NCBI RefSeq assembly: GCF_950295315.1
Contig: NC_080171.1
Span: 117,919,064 to 117,983,063, forward strand
Source of the DNA: Erinaceus europaeus
Lineage: Eukaryota; Chordata; Mammalia; Eulipotyphla; Erinaceidae
Length of the DNA stretch: 64,000 nucleotides
Reading direction: 5' to 3'
The notes below the pieces were generated by a model. That model saw only the letters and a program-made list of their open reading frames with translations, did not search any database and was not told the origin of the DNA. Shown here one piece after another: positions 1-9,660 of this stretch; positions within the stretch are counted from its first letter, which is position 1; each line of letters starts with the position of its first letter. The position numbers and the translations under genes are program-made.

Positions 1-83
1 GCTCAGAGTAAGTCCCAGGTTCAATCCCCCGCACCACCATAAGCCAGAGCTGAGCAGTGCTCTGGTTAAAAGAAAACAAAAAA
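1..83 (+). mobile_element. SINE-C, 3' part, cut by window edge
   Basis: The box-B-like GGTTCAATCC is followed by GCACCACCATAAGCCAGAGC, the block GAGCAGTGCTCTGG and an A-rich tail. The same block ends the copies at 24,616 and 34,148. The 5' head lies outside the window. Confidence 0.8.
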
Positions 84-169
84 GGTTCTGGTATACCTTT
101 TACCAGATTCCCCTAACACCACGTGTTGACATTTGATCATACTTACGTTAGTGTCCTTTTCCCCCTTTT

Positions 170-346
170 CTTTTTTCAAGATTGATTGATTAATTGATTG
201 GTTGATGAGAGAGACTGAAGTAGAGGAAGGAAGACCAGAAGAACTCAGCTCCAACATACAGCGATGCTGAGAATCGAGCCCTTGGTCCCTTAACCTCCGG
301 GCATGTAAGTTCCTGATTTAATTTGCTGAATTATCCCCTCAGACCA
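170..346 (-). mobile_element. SINE, degenerate SINE-C-like, antisense
   Basis: Read on the minus strand it begins GGTCTGAGGGGATAATTCAG, has a box-B-like GGGCTCGATTCTCAGC, a CT-rich body and a tail of ATTGATTGATT-like repeats preceded by a T-run on the plus strand. It is diverged, so the family assignment is tentative. Confidence 0.55.
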
Positions 347-1017
347 AAATGATCACTTTTTAATCATTTTTAAAATTTATTATATTTTCTCATATGTCAT
401 AGAGAGAAGCCAAAACATTACCAGCTTCCTTCTCTGTCTTATTATCACTTTTCTTTTTAAGTTTATTAAGTTTATTTGACTCGCAAAAGGAGGAGAGAGA
501 GAGAGAGAACAAACACGCTAGCACGTAGGATGGTAAGGATTCAGTTTGGTACCTGAGGCTTGGAAGTCCAGAATTGTACGTCACTTTTCTAAATTCCTGT
601 GAAATACGTTTCCCGAGATGAATTAGGAAACCCACATTGGCCTTGCTTGGCATACAGAGCAACAAGAAAGAATGGTTGAGAAGCTAAATTTAAAAGGGGG
701 CTGCCTGGTCTAACTGCCTTACCAAGGAGAGCCTAATATGTAATAGGGATCCTTCAACAAGGTCGGTGAGAGGGTGTGTGGTGTGTGTGTGTGTGGGGGG
801 TGAGCTGAGAGACCACAGTGAAAGCAGGTGTGGGGGTTGTTTAACTGGATGAGCAGGTGTCTCATTAGTAGAGTACATTCCTTCCATACCCCGAGGCCCT
901 GCATCCACTCTCCAACATGAGAGAAAAGACGAAGTTATGGAGACAGGGGACCAGCAAGACGGTGTGCCTGCTTTTTCACGCACCAAACACAGGTTTCAGC
1001 TTTGCCCCATCACAGTG
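347..1017. other. Unassigned stretch
   Basis: No gene or clear repeat recognised. It holds a GA run at 491-507 and a GT run near 776-799. The part around 465-590 might be another decayed antisense SINE because it has a pyrimidine-rich body on the minus strand, but no head is recognisable. Confidence 0.5.
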
Positions 1018-1165
1018 AAGAAGATTCCAGTGACTTAGTATCTTTCTCCTTCTCCTTCTTCCCCACCTCCTCTTTTCGCTTCCTCTTCTCTTCCTTTCCC
1101 CTCCCCCCTCCCTCTTTCTTTTCCTCCTCCTTAAGCCTTCCCCTCCTCCTCCTATTTGAAAAAAA
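1018..1165. repeat. Polypyrimidine (CT-rich) tract
   Basis: About 140 bases are almost entirely C and T on the plus strand, ending in an A-run at 1,160-1,171. A short ORF here (Ser/Phe/Pro-rich) simply reads the pyrimidine tract. Confidence 0.85.
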
Positions 1166-1244
1166 AAAAAGCCATCTCAAAGTGTTGCGGTCCCAGTGGT
1201 AACAAAATTCAATCTATTAATTAATATATAAAAAGGAAGGGGAC

Positions 1245-1484
1245 GGGAGTCAGGCAGTAGCGCAGTGGGTTAAGCGCACTTGGCACAAAGCTCAAAAACC
1301 AGCATAAGGATCCCGGTTCGAGCCCCCGGCTCCCCACCTGCAGGGGAGTCACTTCACAGGCAGTGAAGCAGGACTGCAGGTGTCTGTCTTTCTCTCCCCT
1401 CTCTGTCTTCCCCTCCTCTCTCCATTTCTCTCTGTCCTATCCAACAACGATGACATCAATAACTACAGCAATAATAAAAAAAAA
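1245..1484 (+). mobile_element. SINE-A, short form
   Basis: Head GGGAGTCAGGCAGTAGCGCA carries box A and box B is GGTTCGAGCCC. The body has GGCTCCCCACCTGCAGGGGA, then a CT-rich section ending TCTGTCCTATCCAACAACGA and an AATAATAAAA tail. Complete, about 240 bp. Confidence 0.93.
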
Positions 1485-1504
1485 TTTTTTTTTAAATGAA
1501 GGGC

Positions 1505-1697
1505 ACACAGATTTTCTTGGGATGATGAGAAAGTTCTAGAAATGGAAGGTGATGGTGGTTACACAACAATGTGAATGTATTCAAAGTAAATAAATTAGAC
1601 ACTAAAAAACTATTACAGTGGGAAATTCAAAGTTACGACTGTCTCACCACAATAAAACATTTGTGTTAAATTTTGAAAAAAAAAAAAAAAAAAAAAG
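1505..1697 (+). mobile_element. L1 3' UTR end, left arm of inverted duplication
   Basis: GGTTACACAACAATGTGAAT and CTCACCACAATAAAA match the terminal part of mammalian L1 3' UTRs, followed by an A-run at 1,677-1,697. Bases 1,544-1,754 recur in reverse complement at 2,652-3,250. Confidence 0.75.
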
Positions 1698-1699
1698 AA

Positions 1700-1870
1700 G
1701 TCTGGGATGGACAGATAGCTCGCCCTGACAGAGCACACCTGTTAGCACACGTGAGGTCTTAGAGCACTTCACAAAGAGTGTAGCAGTGCTGCAGGGATTT
1801 ATGTTCTCTCTGTGTGACCCTTCTCCATCTCTCTCTGTATGTGTTTTCTCTTTCCATCTATCTAGAAGGA
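1700..1870 (+). mobile_element. SINE-E
   Basis: Head CTGGGATGGACAGATAGCTC is followed by CCTGACAGAGCACACCTGTT and a CT-rich body at 1,800-1,865. It sits directly after the L1 A-run. The head, but not the body, is shared with the antisense copy at 2,537-2,702. Confidence 0.65.
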
Positions 1871-1949
1871 AAGAAATACTGACTATCAGGCACAAGGCAG
1901 TCATGCAGACACCATGCCCTGGTGATGACCTTGTGGAGAAAAAGAAAAC

Positions 1950-1972
1950 ATATATATATATATATATCTATA

Positions 1973-2013
<41 letters not shown>
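1950..2013. repeat. (TA)n microsatellite
   Basis: About 64 bases of alternating TA with two TATC interruptions. Confidence 0.97.
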
Positions 2014-2016
<3 letters not shown>

Positions 2017-2164
2017 CTTTGCAGACCAAATAAGTCTGACCTTAGTCTAGATACAGCCTTGTCATTACATCATGGAGAAACTCATCTCAGAATGGCAGGG
2101 AGTTTCTAAGGAATCTTCTAAGTCAGGTCTAGACTAAGCAACTGGAATTTCCCCACATCCACTT

Positions 2165-2470
2165 GAACCCTACCTCACAGCAGTGAAGTGGTATTTCACT
2201 GTTGTCTTTCTTTGCATTTCTCTGGCAATCAGTAACTTGGGACATTTTTTTTCACCAAACAGTTGGCCTTCTGAATGGATCTCTTCTTTGGTGATTATTT
2301 TGTTCACATCCTCTCCCTAATTTTGGGGGTGGGGTCAGATTTGGGGGGGGGTGTTTGCTTACTTTTGTTTTCTGCTTTTGTTTGGTGAACTCTCTCTATA
2401 TTTTGGTAATTAGCCTCTTGTCTGATGTATGGCATGTGAAGATTTTCTCTCATTCTGTAAGGGTTCTTTT
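2165..2470 (-). mobile_element. L1 fragment (3' ORF2/UTR region), antisense
   Basis: Plus-strand text such as TTGGTAATTAGCCTCTTGTC and GAAGATTTTCTCTCATTCTG is the familiar antisense of mammalian L1 sequence near the 3' end. It is diverged, with no ORF. Confidence 0.7.
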
Positions 2471-2536
2471 TTCCCACACCAGATTTTTGTCATCATCATT
2501 ATCATTACTGGGCTTCACCATTCCAGACCCATCTGT

Positions 2537-2702
2537 TTAGAGAGACAGAGATAGACAGTGAGACAGAAGAAGGAGGAGAAAGACCACAGCACCAAAATTT
2601 CCCCAGGAATGTGGGAACCAAAAATGAATGCTAATGGCTTCCATCAGCCTCCCATGTGCTAACAGGTGTGCTCTGTCAGGGTGAGCTATCTGTCCATCCC
2701 AG
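2537..2702 (-). mobile_element. SINE-E, antisense
   Basis: On the minus strand it starts TGGGATGGACAGATAGCTCA and continues through ACAGAGCACACCTGTTAGCA, matching 1,700-1,754. It then diverges from that copy and ends in a CT-rich section. Its head forms the inner end of the right arm of the inverted duplication. Confidence 0.65.
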
Positions 2703-2779
2703 GGTCTTTTTCTTTTTTTTTCAAATTTTAACACAAATATTTTTATTGTGGTGAGACCTATGTAACTTTGAATTTCCCA
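2703..2779 (-). mobile_element. L1 3' UTR end, right arm (inner part)
   Basis: This is the reverse complement of the L1 3' end at about 1,611-1,690, with its A-tail seen as a T-run at 2,707-2,721. The match continues at 3,190-3,250 on the far side of the inserted SINE. Confidence 0.75.
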
Positions 2780-2794
2780 CTGTAATACTTTTTT

Positions 2795-3174
2795 GTTGTT
2801 GTTGTTGTTCTTTTTTTTTATTCTTTTTTTTTTTCCCTCCAGGGTTATTGCTGGGCTCGGTGCCTGCACCATGAATCCACGGCTTCTGGAGGCCATTTCC
2901 CCCCTTTTTTGTTGCCCTAGTTGTTGCAGCCTTGTTGCGGTTATTATTGCCATTGTTGACGTTGCTTTGTTGCTGGATAGGACAGAGAGAAATGGAGAGA
3001 GGAGGGGAAGACAGAGAGAGAGGGGAGAGAAAGATAGACACCTGCAGACCTGCTTCACCGCCCGTGAAGCGACTCCCTGCAGGTGGGGAGCCGGGGGCTC
3101 GAACCGGGATCCTTATGCCGGTCCCTGCGCTTTGCGCCACGTGCACTTAACCCACTGCGCCACCGCCGGACTCC
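2795..3174 (-). mobile_element. SINE-A, long form, with 15-bp TSD
   Basis: On the plus strand it runs from the antisense 3' module (CCAGGGTTATTGCTGGGCTC, CTTCTGGAGGCC) through GGACAGAGAGAAATGGAGAG and GGGGGCTCGAACCGGGATCC to the antisense head CGCCACCGCCGGACTCCC. The duplication CTGTAATACTTTTTT flanks it at 2,780-2,794 and 3,175-3,189. ORFs on either strand here are SINE translations. Confidence 0.95.
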
Positions 3175-3189
3175 CTGTAATACTTTTTT

Positions 3190-3250
3190 AAGTGTATAAT
3201 CCATTCACACTGAATACATTCACATTGTTGTGTAACCATCACCACCTTCC
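3190..3250 (-). mobile_element. L1 3' UTR end, right arm (outer part)
   Basis: Reverse complement of 1,544-1,610. GTTGTGTAACCATCACCACC pairs with the left arm's GGTGATGGTGGTTACACAAC. It was separated from 2,703-2,779 by the SINE insertion. Confidence 0.75.
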
Positions 3251-4069
3251 CAGGGCTCACACTTGGGTTGCAGCTACAAAGCAGACACCCTCGAGGTAAG
3301 CTGCTGTGCCAGCCTTCTGATTATGAAACCACAGTTTCAACAAGTCACTTAATAGTCACAGTTTTGTTTTGTCTTTAACAATCTTTGAAGGGTGACACCC
3401 AACTCTCAGTGTCCTGTCTGATGATTTGTTACTGTAGCCGTCATTATTCTCCTAAATGATTTCAGTGTCAGCTGGGGTGGGGGGAGCCTGGGTTAGAGAT
3501 AGGGGACCCAATTTTTGAATATTCGGAGGGATACAAGCCATCTGCCTGGTCTCCCCTCTCAAACATTTGCTCTAACTGTTGGCTGAGAGTCTTCGTGCTG
3601 TCACGTAAAGTATCGGTGATGAGTATGAGAAGAATGAATGCTAATGACTTTCACCAGCAACCTTGTATTTACATTATAAGGTCTGTTCTGAATGAGAAGC
3701 AGCCTATGTGTTTTTGACTGTGCCAAGTAATACCAGGAGAAGATGAAAGAGCTGGAGGCCAGCTTATACTATCACCAAAACGCATCAACTCTTGGACTTG
3801 ATGCCCTTTTTCCTCTTGGAGACTGTGGTCTGCCTTTCAGGTGGACATGCCTTCAGGCTGATTCTGAATCTCTTACAGTCCTTCTCTGCATTGGAACCAC
3901 TATGGCCTGGTCATATATGTAGAGACAAAAAGACTTGATTGGCCTCTTTGAGAAGAAAGGAGGGAGGACTGTTCTTTAGAGTTTTCTGCTAGAGTGAGAA
4001 GCAAAACATCACACAAAGACAACTGGCGAATAAGGCATAACTTTAGTTCTATTTAAAAGACTGACTTTT
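3251..4069. other. Unassigned stretch
   Basis: No gene or repeat recognised. Mixed composition, no ORF longer than about 60 codons and no splice-flanked coding block that I can see. Confidence 0.5.
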
Positions 4070-4424
4070 GGGCCAGGTGTTAGTGCAGCGGGTTAAGCGC
4101 ACATGGCACAAAGTGCAAGGACCAGACTAAGAATCCTGGTTCGAGCCCCCAGCTCCCCACCTGCAGGGGGAGAGTCCCTTCACAAGCAGTGAAGCATGTC
4201 TGCAGGTGTCTGTCTTTCTCTCCCCCTGTCTTCCCCTCCTCTCTCCATTTCTCTCTGTCCTGTCCAACAATGACGACATGAATAACAGCAATAATAATAA
4301 CCACAACAACAGTAAAACAACAAGGGCAACAAAAAGAAAAAAAAATAGCCTCCAGGAGTAGTGGATTCGTGGTGCTGGAACTGGAGCCCCAACGATAACC
4401 CTGGAGGCAAGAGAAAAAAAAAAC
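4070..4424 (+). mobile_element. SINE-A, long form
   Basis: Head GGGCCAGGTGTTAGTGCAGC looks like a B-type start joined to an A-type body (GTTCGAGCCCCCAGCTCCCC). It ends with the long-form module: AGCCTCCAGGAGTAGTGG through ACCCTGGAGGCAAGAGAAAA. The preceding CTGACTTTTG resembles CTGACTTTG at 4,644, so this SINE and the next may share outer flanks. Confidence 0.9.
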
Positions 4425-4436
4425 ACCTGGCTTTTA

Positions 4437-4643
4437 GTGGCTGCAGCATGGCACACCCGGCTGAGTGCATCGTGACGTGCAAGAGCCCACCCTCAAGACC
4501 CACTTTCCACCTGCAGGATGACGCAGGTGCGCACGTGTCTATCTCCCTCCCTCTTTCTCTCCTCTCCCCTTTCTCTCCTATCCCCTTTCTCTCCTCTCCA
4601 TTTCTCTCTATCCTATCAAATAAAGTAGAAAAAAAATAATAAC
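4437..4643 (+). mobile_element. SINE, degenerate B-like
   Basis: Contains GGCACACCCGGCTGAGTGCA, CCACTTTCCACCTGCAGGAT, a CT-rich body with three tandem TCTCTCCTCTCCCCTT-type units, and TCCTATCAAATAAAGT as tail. ACCTGGCTTTT before it and ACCTGACTTTG after it may be a decayed target duplication. Confidence 0.7.
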
Positions 4644-4652
4644 CTGACTTTG

Positions 4653-4846
4653 ATTGGGCACCTGTGCTGCTTCCAAGTTTGGGCGATTACAGATTGTGCT
4701 GCCATGAACGTAGGGGCACATAAGTCTCTTGGGTGTGTGTGTTTGCTCCCTTTGCATGCTCCTCCGAGAGAGGGATTACTGGGCTACAGGTAGATCTAGT
4801 CCAGGCATTCTGAGTAGTCTCCAGACTGCTTTCCTGGAACTTCAGA
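4653..4846 (-). mobile_element. L1 3' region, inverted 5' segment
   Basis: On the minus strand it reads GCAGCACAATCTGTAATCGC and CAAACTTGGAAGCAGC, colinear with the sense L1 copy at 21,745. It abuts a sense L1 3' end, the arrangement left by 5' inversion during L1 insertion. Confidence 0.65.
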
Positions 4847-5096
4847 AACAAGGACAAAAAAGAAAACACAGGCAACACGTGTACTGGGATTACCGTATTT
4901 CCCCAAAGCAAAGGACTCTGAGCAAGGAGAGCAGAGGGGGGGTGACAGGGGGGCTTTGGCTCCTGTTGCATGATGGCGTCATAGGACTTAAGTTGCGGTG
5001 AGAGTCTTTTGCAGACACTAGTTGTGGGGAGAGGAGAAAATATACCCATTTGCTGGTGGCTATAGCCCTCCTCCCCCCCCACCCCCGTAAAATGCT
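4847..5096 (+). mobile_element. L1 3' UTR end
   Basis: CCAAAGCAAAGGACTCTG, TGCAGACACTAGTTGTGGGG and ATATACCCATTTGCTGG align with the L1 end at 22,540-22,740. It ends in a C-run and GTAAAATGC. Confidence 0.65.
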
Positions 5097-6284
5097 AAAA
5101 GCATCAAAAGGCTGGCTTGCATGGCCATTGTCATAGTCTAAAATGAGAATGGCCTCTGATCACTACCACCTGTATGCGGAGTGTGGGCCTAGGGGCAGCT
5201 CCCAGCATTCAGAAAACTCAACAGATGTGGGCGGCCTCAGACTCACAGGGAGGCAGGGTCTGGGTGTTGCCAGGGCCAGGCTTTCTCAGGGCTGTCACTA
5301 GCAGCACGGTTGTAGTCTCGTTGCATCTTGTGGAAGAGTGGCTTTCTCTTCTGTCCAAGAACCTTTAATGTAAAGGGGAAGCTTCCAAGCGCTCTGTGCA
5401 TGAATCAGACACTGAATGGCAAAGTGCCCTGAGATACTGGCCCTCAGAAGCAACCTGTCTCACACACAGCAGGCGCCTTCCAGCAGGGCCCTGCAGTGCC
5501 AAATGTTTATACTTCCCAGAGTAACCCTGGTTACCCAACACAATGTGTCTTTTTGTTCCCTTCTTGCTCCCCGGCATATGGGCCCTTGTCCAATGAGCAA
5601 CTGCTCTGCATCTGCCTTCTGCTCCCCCCAGGGCTCCTGCCCACAACACCCTCTGACCCCACCCCATGACTGGAGGCTGTCATCCCCACAGTCCTTAGCT
5701 AATGTCCCTTCACCTCTTGAGGTCACCCTGCCTCACCCATCCTAATCAACAGTAAAGATAGCAAGACTTTTGCCACTAGTTTGAGATTCGCAGAGCCCCG
5801 AAACATAAAATTTCTCCTGTTTCATTCCAACTTGATCTGAATCACCATGATGTCATATTTATTTACAGGCTGAAAAAATATTAGCAAATCTGACTAGGAG
5901 GAGCAGTGCCAGTCCTTGATGTAGGTTTTATATACTGTATGCACCATATTCCCCTTCTAAAATTTGAAAAATCTGAATCCAGAAACATACTAGGGCTCAA
6001 GGGTTTCAAATAAAAGGATGGTGGCCCTGTGCTGATGAATGTGCGGTGATCATGCTACATTTATTGCAAGCTGTTCCAGATGCTTCAACATCTGTTTTCC
6101 CACAGCAAAATATTGTGCCAACCAATCAAAAGACAAAACTTTGCAAAGACAAGAAGTCAGATTGAAATCACCTAGCTGAAGATTTGATTTATTTATCAGG
6201 ATCTAGGTTTTATTTGGGGAAACACTAAAGAGGCCAGATCATGTGTAGGTGTGTTCCATTCTGCATCGTTGTGATGAAATAGAA
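5097..6284. other. Unassigned stretch, moderately GC-rich 5,160-5,745
   Basis: Overlapping ORFs of 88-109 codons on both strands at 5,365-5,745 have no recognisable domain and mirror each other, as expected by chance in GC-rich sequence. No SINE head or L1 piece seen. Confidence 0.45.
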
Positions 6285-6494
6285 TGATCCACCTGTCAGC
6301 GCCCATGTTCAGCGGGGAAGCAGTTACAGAAGCCAGACCCCATCATAACCCTGGGCCCAAACTCCCAGAGGGATAAAGAATAGGAAAGCTTTCAAGTGAG
6401 GGGATGGGATAGGGAGTTCAGGGGGGTAGGAACTGTGAAATTGTAACCCTCTTATCCTATGGTCTTGTCAATATTTCCATTTTATAAATAAATA
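6285..6494 (+). mobile_element. Repeat X, 3' end
   Basis: CAGCGCCCATGTTCAGCGGG, GAGGGATAAAGAATAGGAAA and CTTATCCTATGGTCTTGTCA followed by TTTTATAAATAAATAA are the hallmarks of this family. Many copies in the window share this 3' end with different 5' ends, as LINE copies do. Confidence 0.8.
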
Positions 6495-6695
6495 AGTAGA
6501 ATCATCCACTGTGTGTTTTAGGAAGAATGATGAGCCAGTGAGAGGATTGGGGAGGTGAAAACTGCGGTGTAGACTGACCAGGTCTAGCAGCATCTCACTA
6601 GTCTTGAGAAAGGGGCGAGTAAAAGTGACAGAGAACAAAGAAGGATGTTAGTTCGTGGACATGTGTTCCTAAAGTCAGTGTGAAAGCACAGAGTG
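6495..6695. other. Unassigned stretch
   Basis: Nothing recognised. It ends with AAAGCACAG at 6,684-6,692, the left target duplication of the next SINE. Confidence 0.5.
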
Positions 6696-6983
6696 GGGAG
6701 TCAGGCGGTAGCGCAGCGGGTTAAGCACATGTGGTGCAAAGCACAAGGACTGGCGGAAGGATCCCGGTTCGAGCCCCCGGCTCCCCACCTGCAGGGGAGT
6801 CGCTTAGGCGGTGAAGCAGGTCTGCAGGTGTCTGTCTTTCTCTCCCCCTCTCTGTCTTCCCCTCCTCTCTCCATTTCTCTCTGTCCTATCCAATAACAAT
6901 GACATCAATAACCATAACAATGTTAAACAACAAGGGCAACAAAAGGGAAAATAAATAAATATTTTTTAAAAATTTAAAAATAT
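6696..6983 (+). mobile_element. SINE-A, short form, with TSD
   Basis: Complete copy: GGGAGTCAGGCGGTAGCGCA head, GGTTCGAGCCCCCGGCTCCC, GTGAAGCAGGTCTGCAGGTG, CAACAAAAGGGAAAATAAAT and an A-rich tail. AAAGCACAG occurs at 6,684-6,692 and again at 6,988-6,996. Confidence 0.94.
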
Positions 6984-7126
6984 AAAAAAAGCACAGGTCC
7001 CTGGAGTACATCAGAAAATGGGTGTTTTCAGGCAATAACAGGGCAAAGAGGCAAACTCCACAGAGATAACATTGTCCGGGGAATTAAAGCCAAGGTCCGA
7101 GGTGCTGGAGCAGGGAGAGTAGGGAG

Positions 7127-7325
7127 GACAGGCGATGGTGCCCGTGGGTAAGTTCACTCATTGCAGTGCACCAGGTTCAAGCCCCTGGTCCCCAGCTGCA
7201 GGGGGAAAGCTTCACAAGTGGTGAAGCAGGGCTGCATGAGTCTCTCTGTCTCTCTCCCTCTCTATCTTACCCTCCCCTCTCAACTTCTCTCTCTGTATCC
7301 AATAAAAAAAATATTTTTTCAAAAA
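7127..7325 (+). mobile_element. SINE-B
   Basis: GGCGATGGTGCCCGTGGGTA head, GGTTCAAGCCCCTGGTCCCC, GGGAAAGCTTCACAAGTGGT, CT-rich body and the tail ATCCAATAAAAAAAATATTT. Start placed where head similarity begins. Confidence 0.88.
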
Positions 7326-7401
7326 GTGCTGTGTTCCAGGGACAAGTTAAACTGCCTTGTGTTTAATGTGAAATACAGCTAGTTTTTTTAAAAATAAAAC
7401 A

Positions 7402-7577
7402 GAGCAGTCAGGGCAGTGACACACCCAGTAAAGTATGCAGGTGGTCATGCTCAAAAACCCAGATTCATGTCCCCAGGCCCTGTCTGCTTGGGGGAAGCTT
7501 CACAAGAGGTAAAGTCTAGCTTCAGGAACTGGTCTACTATCTGTCTATCTGTCAGTCTATCTATCTATCAAAAAAAG
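7402..7577 (+). mobile_element. SINE-B, diverged
   Basis: CAGGGCAGTGACACACCCAG head, a weak box B, GGGGGAAGCTTCACAAGAGG, and a body ending in TCTA/TCTG repeats. Confidence 0.78.
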
Positions 7578-7834
7578 GTGGTGCCGGTGTTGTTGCACCC
7601 AGTAGAGTGCACATATCACCAGGCACAAGGACCTGGGCTCAAGCCACTGGTTTCCACCTGTAAGAAAGAGGCCTCACAAGAGGTGAAGCAATGTTGCAGC
7701 TATCTCTCTTTCTCTCCCCCTCTATATCTCCCTCTCAGTTTCTCTCTGTCTCTACCAAAAAGAAAAAAAAAAAAACATGACTACTAGGAATGATAGGTTG
7801 ATTATACAGACACTAAGCACCAGAAATAACCCTA
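7578..7834 (+). mobile_element. SINE-B with long-form 3' module
   Basis: Head GGTGCCGGTGTTGTTGCACC, CAAGCCACTGGTTTCCACCT, GAGGTGAAGCAATGTTGCAG, an A-run, then ACTAAGCACCAGAAATAACC, which resembles the module otherwise found on long SINE-A. The purine microsatellite starts at its 3' end. Confidence 0.75.
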
Positions 7835-7905
7835 GGAAGGAAGGAAGGAAGGAAGGAAGGAAGGAAGGAAGGAAGGAAGGAAGGAAGAAAGGAAGAAAGA
7901 AAGGA
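7835..7905. repeat. (GGAA)n microsatellite
   Basis: About 70 bases of GGAA units, becoming GAAA-rich at the right, at the tail of the preceding SINE. Confidence 0.96.
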
Positions 7906-8175
7906 GAAGAAGCTAGGCATGTTTCAGCAAGTAAAAGGGAGAGACATGTGGCAGGCAATTTGGGGCAGAATCAGAAGCCCAAGTACCATGGTAGCAGCTG
8001 AATCTCTGATAACTCAGCAAGTGCATAATTCTTTCTGGGCTGAGCTCCTGCGGAACCTCCGCCCAACCCCCCACATCATGGCTGAATGACGACCTGATGC
8101 TCCATACCCACCCTCTGCACCTAACACTCCAACTTTCAGCACAGTCCTGCCTGAGTTGTGGTGGTAGTCAAGGGA

Positions 8176-8385
8176 CTAGAAGAGGAAAAAAGAAAGAAGG
8201 AAAAAAAGCAAGCAAGCGAGAAAGAAAGAAAAATAGAAAAAAAGAAGGAAAGGAAGAAGCTATGTTTCCAACTTGAAGTCAACATAAATAAAATAAAATA
8301 AAAGAGAGAGAATCAAGACATAAGACAAATTATGAAAGCCAACAGGAATCCAAGGGAAAAGAAATTAGAGAGAGAGAGAGATGGC
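8176..8385. repeat. A/G-rich low-complexity tract
   Basis: AAAGAAAGAAGG-type purines at 8,186-8,260, AAAATAAAATAAAA at 8,286-8,302 and GA repeats at 8,303-8,310 and 8,367-8,380. Possibly the remains of an expanded retroposon tail. Confidence 0.8.
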
Positions 8386-9125
8386 AATGAGGAGATCAAA
8401 CATTCATGGAACATTTCAGAACTGTGAAGGGAACAAGCCTCACTTTGTTGATAAGGATCCGACAGGGGCCAGAGAAATGCGGGGGTGGAGAGGATGTTTT
8501 GATGGCATTTTCCACTCTTGCTGAACCTTTCTAAACCGCCTTTCCTTCATGGGAAAACTGGAGAAGTGGTTGTGGAAATGTCTTGCTCTTCCTCAGAGTG
8601 ATTAGTTTTACCCCATCACCCAGCAATGAAACAGGTGCATGGGAGGACTGACATGTCCGGGAGAATCCAGCAGGGCTGGGCCTTGGGGTGCAGAGCCCTG
8701 AAACTGGCCCATGCTGTCCGTGAGCAGGGCCCGGGGCAGAGCACCATGAAGACCTGTGTCCTTCCTGTCTCTCTCAAGATAGTATGCACACACCTGTAGA
8801 CACATTCACCTGTATGTCCACGTTCCTTCTCTGCCCTCCGCTACCCGCTAAATAGTACCTGCCCACCAGTCAGTCACCTTTCTGGCCTGTGGCCTGTGGA
8901 GGCCCTGGCTGAGAATTTTCCCATCATTGTATTCTTATTTATATTATAAATAGTGAGGAAATGGAAAAATTAATAAACACTAAAGTGGGTTCCTGGTTAC
9001 TGATATTATTCCATTGATACAAGTAGAACTCATTCATACCAGTATCCTCCTTTGGGGCAGGATTCCAAGGCAGGCTCCAAAGAACATGCCCAGGTCCCAG
9101 AGACCCTGAGGCAGATCACCTAGGT
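8386..9125. other. Unassigned stretch
   Basis: No recognisable gene or repeat. The region at 8,590-8,880 is somewhat GC-rich but has no convincing ORF. Confidence 0.5.
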
Positions 9126-9133
9126 GTGGACAG

Positions 9134-9173
9134 GAAAAAGGAAAAAAAAAAAAAAAGGGAGGGAGGGAGGGGG
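9134..9173. repeat. Poly(A)/(GGGA)n low complexity
   Basis: An A-run followed by GGGAGGGAGGGAGGGGGG. Confidence 0.9.
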
Positions 9174-9529
9174 GAGAACACCCTGTCCTTTCTTCTTCTT
9201 GGAGAAGAACATTAAGTACAGATGTCCTGTGTAACAGAAGGATCTAACAATGTCTTCCATCATCTTCATCCCAGGACTGAGATGCATATCAGGAGCAAGG
9301 AAGTATGACAGCTTGAAGGAGTCCGACAGCATTGTTTGCTGCCTTGACGCGTATTCATTCTGTCTGGTCTGCCTGCGAAGAAACCACAGGTCACCCAGAG
9401 GTAAAATGAGTCAACGTGAAGTTCTGTTGTTGGAGACCAGAGAGATCTGCAGGGTGTTTGTTAGCACAGCCTGATCTGGTAGATGGCTGGCTGGCTGATA
9501 AAGACAACACAACTCAAGTTAGGTGAGTT
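9174..9529. other. Unassigned stretch
   Basis: An open frame at 9,250-9,474 (74 codons) shows no recognised motif and I do not call it a gene. Confidence 0.45.
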
Positions 9530-9660
9530 CTCTGTTAAGAAGAACCTGAGAGGGCGAGTCTGAGTTGAGTATGGTGTGAACTGTAAGGCTATAACCATAG
9601 AATCTTCTAAACCATTATTAAATCACTAATAAAATTGAGAGAAAGAAAGAAAGAACAAGA
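9530..9660 (+). mobile_element. Repeat X, 3' tip (variant ending)
   Basis: TATGGTGTGAACTGTAAGGC is a decayed match to the GGTGGGAACTGTGTGG block, and ATTATTAAATCACTAATAAA is the alternative X ending also seen at 31,168. A short GAAA run follows. Confidence 0.55.

Noticed and set aside
1245..1330. tRNA gene from A and B boxes
   Set aside because: The boxes belong to SINE heads. There is no cloverleaf acceptor pairing and the sequence continues into a SINE body. The same applies to the other SINE heads.
2537..3191. Overlapping ORFs of 132-173 codons on both strands
   Set aside because: They run through an L1 piece and a long SINE-A. Peptides like DRTERNGERRG recur wherever antisense SINE-A occurs.
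5365..5745. Possible gene in GC-rich stretch
   Set aside because: ORFs of similar length overlap on both strands with no known motif and no splice context.
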